Shown here: one piece after another, positions 57,601 to 64,000 of the stretch
How the letters are laid out: each line of letters starts with the position of its first letter
How positions within the stretch are numbered: position 1 is the stretch's first letter
The notes under the pieces: model-generated
The model's database searches: none
What the model was told of the DNA's origin: nothing
What the model saw: the letters and a program-made list of their open reading frames with translations, nothing else
Made by a program: the position numbers and the translations under genes
Source of the DNA: Margaritispora aquatica
Taxonomy: Eukaryota > Ascomycota > Leotiomycetes > Helotiales > Discinellaceae
Assembly: GCA_007644065.1 (NCBI GenBank)
Contig: VJWN01000005.1
Coordinates: 248,001-312,000 of the forward strand
Reading direction: 5' to 3'
Length of the DNA: 64,000 nt

Positions 57601-60406
57601 ATGCCGCCTTCACAATTGAAAAGATTAAAAGCCTCACTGAGGGAGCAAGGGATTACTGGGCCACAGCAGTCGAAAAAGCAAAAGAAGCAGAATGCGCAAA
57701 ATGGCGTTAGCAAAGAAAAGAAGGTCCATAGGACTGTTGCGCTGAATGGAATTCGCGAGCAGTTCAATCCTTTTGATTTCAAGGCTCCTGCTAGGAAGCC
57801 GAAATTCGATGTCACGACTGAGCATTCTCACAAGCCTGCGTTGAGGAGGCCGGGGCTGCAGAAGAGCCAGGATGAGGAGATGGTAGGTTTTGCGGATTCT
57901 GTCGTGGTGGGGTGGCATGTGGCTAATTGGGTTTCTGTAGAGGAGGCAAGCGTATTTGGAGGACCAGCAGAGGAAAGGCAAAGTTGGAGGTATTATGGAT
58001 AGGCGTTTTGGAGAGAACGATCCATCTATGGCGCCTGAAGACAAGATGCTGGAACGGTTTACGCGAGAGAAGCAATTGAAGCATAAGAATTCCTCGGCGT
58101 TTGATCTTGAGGATGAGGAGATGGATGGGGAGCTCACGCATATGGGCAAATCTCTGTCTTTAGATGGACCGACTCTTAGGGACGATTTCGAGGAAGACGA
58201 TTTGGTGCTTTCGGATGCGGAGGATCATCCTGAGGACGACGAGGAAAGCAAAGCCAGGAAACGAAGGAGGTCGGAACTACTTGGTGAGGAGGAAGATGAG
58301 GATGAGGAAGATGATGAGGAGGATAGACCTGAGAGGAAGAAGTCGAAGCAAGAGGTTATGAAGGAGGTCATTGCCAAGTCGAAGCTGTATAAGTACGAAC
58401 GCCAGGCTGTTAAGGATGACGATGAGGATGTCAGGGAAGAGCTTGACAAGGAGCTGGCTAATATCCATGGACTTCTGAGAGGGTTTACGCAAAAGCCAAA
58501 AGCTGCAGCTCCGTTGGGCATGAATCCTGATCGTGCAGCGCAGTTGAGCGGACCGGATAAGATTCTCTTCGACAAGGAGTACGACAAGCGACTACGACAA
58601 CTGGCCCAGGACGAGCGAGCAAAACCAACCGAGAAATCGAAACCAGAAGACCAGGTTATCCTCGAAAACGCCCAGAAATTACAGGAGCTAGAGGCTAAGC
58701 GACTTCGACGGATGAGAGGCGAGGAAGATAGTGAAGATGAGCAACAGGAGAAGGGCAAGAAGAAGGGCCAGAGTCAGACGCAGGATGATGATGAGGACGA
58801 TTTTGGGTTTGGAGATGGTATCAAGACTCGTCCGACTATGGCTGAGATGGGTATTGACGATGAGGATGACTTTGAGATCGATGATGATCTGGTTGCAAGT
58901 GGTTCCGATATGGAGGATTCTGCAAATGAGGACTCTGACGACGACGACGATGAAGGTGGTGATGCGGAGGACGATGAAGACGAGGAGGACGATTTCACGA
59001 AAGGCCTGTTGACTGATGCTGAGAGGAAACGACCTGAATTCCTTACGGGTGCCAACGGACCAGCTCAGGAAATCGAAATGCCTGCTGAGAATGGAGTCAA
59101 TGGCAATCTTGCATATAAATTCGCCTGTCCAGAGTCTCACGAGGAATTCCTAGCCATAACGAAAGTCATTGATATTCTGGACTTGCCTATCGTTGTTCAG
59201 CGGATTCGAGCCCTGTATCATCCCAAGTTGAGCAGCGAGAACAAGGGAAAATTGGAGATCTTTGCCGTCGTTCTTGTTGACCATATTTCATACCTCGCCA
59301 ACCAGGAAGATCGACCACCTTTCGCTGTATTGGAGACACTCATTCGCCATATCCATTCAATGGCAAACTCATATCCTATCGAAATCGCTAATGCCTTCCG
59401 TCGGCACTTGAAGGATCTGGAGTCGGCAAGAGCTATGTCTCCTACTCCAGGGGATCTGGTTATCCTTACAGCTATCGGATCCATATTCCCTACTTCTGAT
59501 CACTTCCATCAAGTCGTTACCCCTGCAATTCTTTGCATGGGCCGATATCTTGGTCTCAAGATCCCTCAAACACTCTCGGATTATGCGACTGGAGCTTATC
59601 TCTCGACTTTGTGTCTCCAATATCAAAGACTTTCAAAGAGATACATACCTGAAGTTATGAACTTCATCGAAAACACCCTGTGTTGTTTAGCACCCGTCAA
59701 GTTCGCTAAATCACCAGGAAATTTTCCCTTGCATGAACCGAAGACTTCGCTACGGATCGTGAGCGCACCTACATCGCCTAGGAGGCTCAACATATATGAT
59801 TGTCTGGCACAGGAAGATTCTGACGAGGAAGAAGAAGCTTTGAAGGCTGCAATACTAGATGTCAACCTTGGTCTGCTTGCTGCAGCTGCGGAGACTTGGT
59901 CCGACAAAGCAGCTTTCACGGAAGTCTTCGAACCAACTTTAAGCATCGCCAAGCATTACTCCAGCAAGAAATGCCGTTCCAAACTCAGCGAAAGCACCCT
60001 CCAAACTCTCCGTATTCTAACTCAAACCCTTACCATCGCTCTCTCCACTGCACACCTCTCACGACGCTTCCTCGCCCTGCACAACCACAAGCCCCTGGCG
60101 ATCAAGATGCAGATCCCCAAGTTCGAAGAGAACTTCAACCCGAACCGACACTACGACCCCGACAAGGAGCGTACCGAGTCCGCGAAGCTTAAGAAGGAGC
60201 ACAAGCGCGAGAAGAAGGGCGCGATTCGCGAGTTGCGCAAGGATGCAAATATTCTTGCTGTGCAGAGCCTTAAGGAGAAGAAGGAGAGGGATGCTGCGTA
60301 TGAGAAGAAGTATAAGCGTCTTGTGGCGGAGATTCAGGGTGAGGAGGGAAGGGAGGGAAAGCAGTATGAGAGGGAGAAGGAGTGGAGGAAGAAGGCGAGG
60401 AAGTGA
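57601..60406 (+). CDS. NOP14: Nucleolar complex protein NOP14 (SSU processome)
   Basis: Component of the small-subunit processome needed for 18S rRNA processing and 40S export. The 915-residue product starts MPPSQLKRLKASLREQGITG. Family blocks are NPFDFK, DEEMRRQAYLEDQQRKGKVG, DRRFGENDPSM and PEDKMLERFTREKQ. Long acidic tracts (residues about 170-220 and 370-480) are followed by the conserved C-terminal domain (FACPESHEEFLAI... to FEENFNPNRHYDPDKER). The tail is basic and lysine-rich. Exons are 57601-57882 and 57941-60406; the join DEEM/RRQAYLEDQQ matches the family. The acidic blocks create several open frames on both strands that are not genes. Confidence 0.95.
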
Positions 60407-61517
60407 GTGGTTATTAGAGCGTCGCGTGCGGTGGATTGGGATTGAGAATATAATACCCATGAATGTATTTGGATTGACCATTAACACCTATAAGTTACGA
60501 GATTGTTGAAGCTTGAGTCGTGTAATACTTGGTGATCGCTTTGCAACCAATCACCAAATCATTGAACAACATAAACAACCACAACTTTGAATCCTCCAAA
60601 CCACATAGCACATCTAAACTTAGCAATATTTTTAAGCAAGTGGTACATTCATACCAAATGACCCACACCAAAAAGCACATCAAATTCATGATCCCAGCCT
60701 CGAGCTTCAAGTCTCCATAAAGATGCTAAGTTAGCATTTGGAGACAGAGCAAACTATGCCCACAGCTCTTAGCCTTCATATTAAAATACCTCGATTCAAT
60801 GGTAGAAAACCTCTCTGATCTTATACCACTAGTTATCCTCGAGCCTTTGTTATTCTGAAATCAAAATTAACTAAGCAGGAAGAAAACTAGTCATACACAA
60901 AGAGAAAAATGGTTGTTTAGAATTCGATAGTTTCCTTGATAGTTCTTTGCTCAGAGTTTGAGTTTGTGGTTATGATTGGTTGCGAGCACAAAGACTGTCA
61001 TGTGTTACCGATGATATAGAAGCAATGTGGAAGCAACTCCCTTGGTCTGTTTGTCCACGATGGTGTTTTATCTGTCGATGGGCGTGGAAACAACAACTTA
61101 AAGCTAAGTAAATAGTTTCAACCTTGGGGAATTAGTATGGTATTAATGTGCGCTATAGTCAATTCGAATTCAGTAGTGTAAGAAATTGCAATTGTTGTAC
61201 TGCAGCAAAGATTTGGGGGTAGAATCAAGAAGTATCGAGGAGGAGCTTACGTCATTTAGACATGTCTGTATTTCATGATCATAAATCTAATCACTTCAGA
61301 AGTAAGATTCAATGAAAGTGGTTTGTTCGGGTCTTCCATTGCACTCGCTTAAAATGCCACTTAACCAAACGTGCAAACTTGACAATGTTCAATCTAATAT
61401 ACAAACTCGATGACAAATAAACAAAAATCTATAACACTATACCTCTTTAGAAGTCTCGCACATCACGTCTCTAAGCGTAGCCACCACATCTCGTCTCAGA
61501 CCCAACGTTCTACAACC
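60407..61517. other. Convergent 3' spacer, no gene
   Basis: About 1.1 kb of AT-rich sequence between convergent genes. The open frames at 60529-60720 and 61410-61757 show no recognisable product; the second is antisense to the hydrolase gene. Confidence 0.5.
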
Positions 61518-63263
61518 TCATCTCACCATAACCCCACCATCACCCAGCACCCTCGGACTCACAATGCTCGCTCTCCCATCTCTTCCCACTGTAACAACAA
61601 ACTCATCACTCGCTACATCTCCCCAATAGATCTGGTCCACATTTCCCCAACTAACACACCCGCTTCCAAACATGCCACCTACACCCTTCGCCCCTGGATT
61701 CTCATACACAGCTCTGAATCCCATCTCTGTCTCCCCTTTAGCATTAGTGTTCGTTAAGCCAGTGGGATACAGATGCACACTCGGTCCGGCAACAAGAGAT
61801 GTGAGCATATTCGTGCCATTGCTGATCCACCTCGTGACTAGTAGTCCAGGTTGAGACGAGGACGTGGTAAGCGAGATGCTTGAATTCAATTTCGAACTCG
61901 CAGGCGCTGTGTAGATTCCCGAAAAAGACTCCTCCGCTTCTTCACGGGCAGCTTCTTCAATCGCAGGAAACAACGTCTCGGAAATCATATTCGCCAACAA
62001 CGCCGTGTTAGCATTCGCGTTCTTCCCTGCCGTCAAGATAGTAAACCCGACATTCCAATCTGGCACAAGAATCAAGATGGACGAATAACCGGGTAGGTCA
62101 CCATTTTTACTGTACGTGTCGACGATGTGTGAGTTCCCGAGACCAGTGTATCGACTGATCTCCCACGGTGCGCCGACGGCGAAGAGGGGCGAGGACGTGA
62201 ATGAGCGGGGCTTCATCCAGCGGCGGGTCAAGGCTGGCGGGAGGAGAGTGGAGGAGAGGATTGAGCGTCCGATGTTGGAGAGATCCGTGAGAGTCGAGTA
62301 CATCCCTCCGGCTGGGGATTCGTCGCCGAGCGGGAGGGCGTAGGATGACCCGTCTGGGATGATGGCTGATCCATTCGAAGCAGGTAAGCTCCACGATGAG
62401 TGGTTTAGATTCAAGGGCTTAAAGAGGTGCTCTTCTACGAGCTCGGGGAACGAGGCCCCGGTTATGTTCTCGAGAGCGTAGCCTAGGATTTGAAACGCAG
62501 CATTGGAGTAAATAGGCGAAGAGCCAGGTGCGTAGATAGGATGGCGCTTAGTGAAGCCTGCGAAGAACTGCGATCGAGTGCAGTATCCACCTCCCTGGCA
62601 GAGGACTCTAGCTGTGCTGTTCGCTGGCGGGAGACCGAGTGCTGCTGTATTTGGGATAGGGAGAAGAAGCCCACCGACTTGGCCGAAGCCAGCATAGTCA
62701 CGGCCTATATCTGCCGTTTGAGAAGCGAGGTCGCCGAGGGTGATGTCTTGCCACGAGACCTGATTGATGGCGTTGTTAGTTGATGCGTTTGTGGCTTGAG
62801 AGGCTGCTAGGAGCTCGGGAACGTAGTGGGTTATGGGTGTGTTGAAGGCGATGTCGCCGATGGAGAGGAGGAGGGTGTAGACTGAGACGAGCTTGGTTAT
62901 GCTTCCTATGCGGTAGATGGTATTGGAATCTAATTTCTTGGTTCCGTATTGGTAGGATGTGAGGGCTGGTGCCGAGTAGTGTTTTGAGAGAAGTGATTGT
63001 TTTTCGTGAGTTGAGAATATCTCGAGGGAGAAGGAAGTGTTGAGTCCGTCGAAGAGGGAGCCAGAAGAGGTGTTGTTGGAAGACGTTGCAGTATTGAAGA
63101 GGCTGGTAAGGTTGGTAATAGCCTTCATGAATGTCTTACTTGTTGAAAGACTCTTTGGAACTGGATACACGGGCCCTTGTAGTGGGCATATTGCATCAAC
63201 TTGAGCAAGTGGTAGGATAGTTGCAAGAAATGCAAGCATAGAGAAGTGAGGTGAGAGCATCAT
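61518..63263 (-). CDS. Secreted beta-lactamase-like serine hydrolase
   Basis: Class C beta-lactamase/D-aminopeptidase fold protein; in fungi these act on diverse esters or lactams and sometimes in secondary metabolism. The 581-residue product has a signal peptide (MLAFLATILPLAQVDA, cleavage predicted near residue 24) and an intact SxxK (S121-I-T-K124). It also has YSN (252-254) as the second catalytic motif. Numerous NxS/T sites fit secretion. GYSSILILVPDWNVGFTILT belongs to the last strands of the fold, and a C-terminal extension follows, as in fungal relatives. It is a single exon, unlike most genes here. An M at 63263 is followed directly by another, so the start is ambiguous by one codon. 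Substrate unknown. Confidence 0.86.
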   Translation of the reverse strand: MMLSPHFSMLAFLATILPLAQVDAICPLQGPVYPVPKSLSTSKTFMKAITNLTSLFNTATSSNNTSSGSLFDGLNTSFSLEIFSTHEKQSLLSKHYSAPALTSYQYGTKKLDSNTIYRIGSITKLVSVYTLLLSIGDIAFNTPITHYVPELLAASQATNASTNNAINQVSWQDITLGDLASQTADIGRDYAGFGQVGGLLLPIPNTAALGLPPANSTARVLCQGGGYCTRSQFFAGFTKRHPIYAPGSSPIYSNAAFQILGYALENITGASFPELVEEHLFKPLNLNHSSWSLPASNGSAIIPDGSSYALPLGDESPAGGMYSTLTDLSNIGRSILSSTLLPPALTRRWMKPRSFTSSPLFAVGAPWEISRYTGLGNSHIVDTYSKNGDLPGYSSILILVPDWNVGFTILTAGKNANANTALLANMISETLFPAIEEAAREEAEESFSGIYTAPASSKLNSSISLTTSSSQPGLLVTRWISNGTNMLTSLVAGPSVHLYPTGLTNTNAKGETEMGFRAVYENPGAKGVGGMFGSGCVSWGNVDQIYWGDVASDEFVVTVGRDGRASIVSPRVLGDGGVMVR

Positions 63264-64000
63264 GACTTTGTCGGATATGATGGTTATGTTGATGATATAA
63301 TTTGAGAGAGAAAAGAGAAGTTCGAGATCAAGTGACTATCGAAAAGAGTAGATGGTTGTGAGGAATGAACAATATTGTCGAGATGCTTGAGATATCTTAT
63401 ACTCTTTGAAATTTCCTAGCCCAGCATCTCCTTACAAGCATGTCGTAATGATACCTAGACATAGCCACTCGCAAGTCTTACAAAAGACACGAATATAGCA
63501 AGATTTTGGCTACAAAGACGCAAAGTGCCTGATCATCATGCAAATGTTCAAATTTCCTGGCGAGATTAAGCGAGGGAGAAGGTGGCTCAGTTCAAAATGT
63601 ACGACTTGACCAATGAAAGAACCACATTTGAACGACTGAGCCTTACAAATTGCTGACTAAACAAAATAAACTTCCAGACTCTCCGGTTGACTTCCTGAGT
63701 CTGTATCTGGGGAAGAATCCTTCGTCATTTTCCCAACAGGAGCCTGAAATTTCACGCGTAAGCTGCTGACTTACACGGAGGATGGATTAGAGAAGATTGT
63801 AATAGTGGTTGATCGATTCGCGAGGTTCACCTTGCACTAAATAGAACCGTCCTGTGGGATTGCCCCTTGGAACTTGGGCATTGAGAGCTGAACACATGTG
63901 TTAAAATTGAGGAGTACGGAGCATAAATCAAAAATGAAACAAAAAGACTCGCTTATTGCTAGACTACAGCATGATAACCCAGGTGTAACACGCCTGTTCG
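63264..64000. other. Promoter of the hydrolase gene and window edge
   Basis: No gene seen over the last 737 bp. It contains the promoter of the beta-lactamase-like gene (minus strand, starting at 63263). Confidence 0.5.

Noticed and set aside
58225..59055. Serine-rich minus-strand genes opposite NOP14
   Set aside because: They are antisense shadows of the acidic GAT/GAG tracts of NOP14.

Overview
This 64 kb window is nuclear DNA of a filamentous ascomycete. Genes are split by short GT-AG introns (about 46-75 nt) with CTAAC/CTAAT-type branch sites. The gene content (Zn2Cys6 regulator, LaeA-like methyltransferase, 14-TM MFS transporter, Ubx, Nop14, GCK-type kinase) is fungal. The intergenic GTAGGTAGGT/CTACCTAC and GATA tracts resemble Leotiomycetes/Helotiales genomes, but that placement is only an impression.

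Layout. 0.3-6.1 kb (-): ECM29 proteasome adaptor. 6.8-9.6 kb (-): Zn2Cys6 transcription factor whose finger is split over four exons. 9.6-12.2 kb: no convincing gene. 12.3-16.0 kb: divergent LaeA-like methyltransferase (-) and FAD monooxygenase (+), which look like a small secondary-metabolism pair. 16.8-18.4 kb (+): UBA/UAS/UBX protein. 19.7-21.9 kb (+): GCK/Ste20 kinase. 23.8-26.2 kb (+): CUE-domain protein that probably continues through a cryptic intron into a BTB-like region. 26.9-27.8 kb (-): FMP32/CCDC90-type mitochondrial coiled-coil protein, divergent from eIF2-gamma (28.0-29.6 kb, +). 29.6-39.6 kb: simple-repeat-rich DNA around a DHA14-type MFS transporter (34.5-36.4 kb, +). 39.6-46.8 kb (+): clathrin heavy chain. 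49.8-55.7 kb (+): pyruvate carboxylase. 56.2-57.3 kb (-): unrecognised membrane-anchored repeat protein, divergent from NOP14 (57.6-60.4 kb, +). 61.5-63.3 kb (-): secreted beta-lactamase-like serine hydrolase.

The main discovery candidate is a pair of giant spliceosomal-type introns, 1,661 bp in clathrin heavy chain and 1,568 bp in pyruvate carboxylase. Each carries a complete, sense-oriented gene of about 358 codons for homologous proteins with an N-terminal hydrophobic region, a GIY-YIG nuclease-like domain (GVY...YxG...R...E) and two C-terminal C2H2 fingers. The two introns also share leader length and composition, a GACAYYGTCCATT-like motif just before the ATG, and a near-identical 3' end (TACTAAT, then TTTAG before exon AA). 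They look like two members of one mobile, homing-type intron family sitting in very conserved housekeeping exons. Mobility and nuclease activity are inferred, not shown.

Other points of interest are an 8-nt microexon (beside 21-nt and 12-nt exons) in pyruvate carboxylase, two 27-nt exons in clathrin heavy chain, and a 9-copy 7-bp minisatellite. Exon maps were rebuilt by hand from conserved protein sequence. For eIF2-gamma, FMP32, clathrin heavy chain, pyruvate carboxylase, NOP14, the MFS transporter, the kinase, the UBX protein, the CUE protein and the ARM-like protein, the summed coding length is divisible by three.
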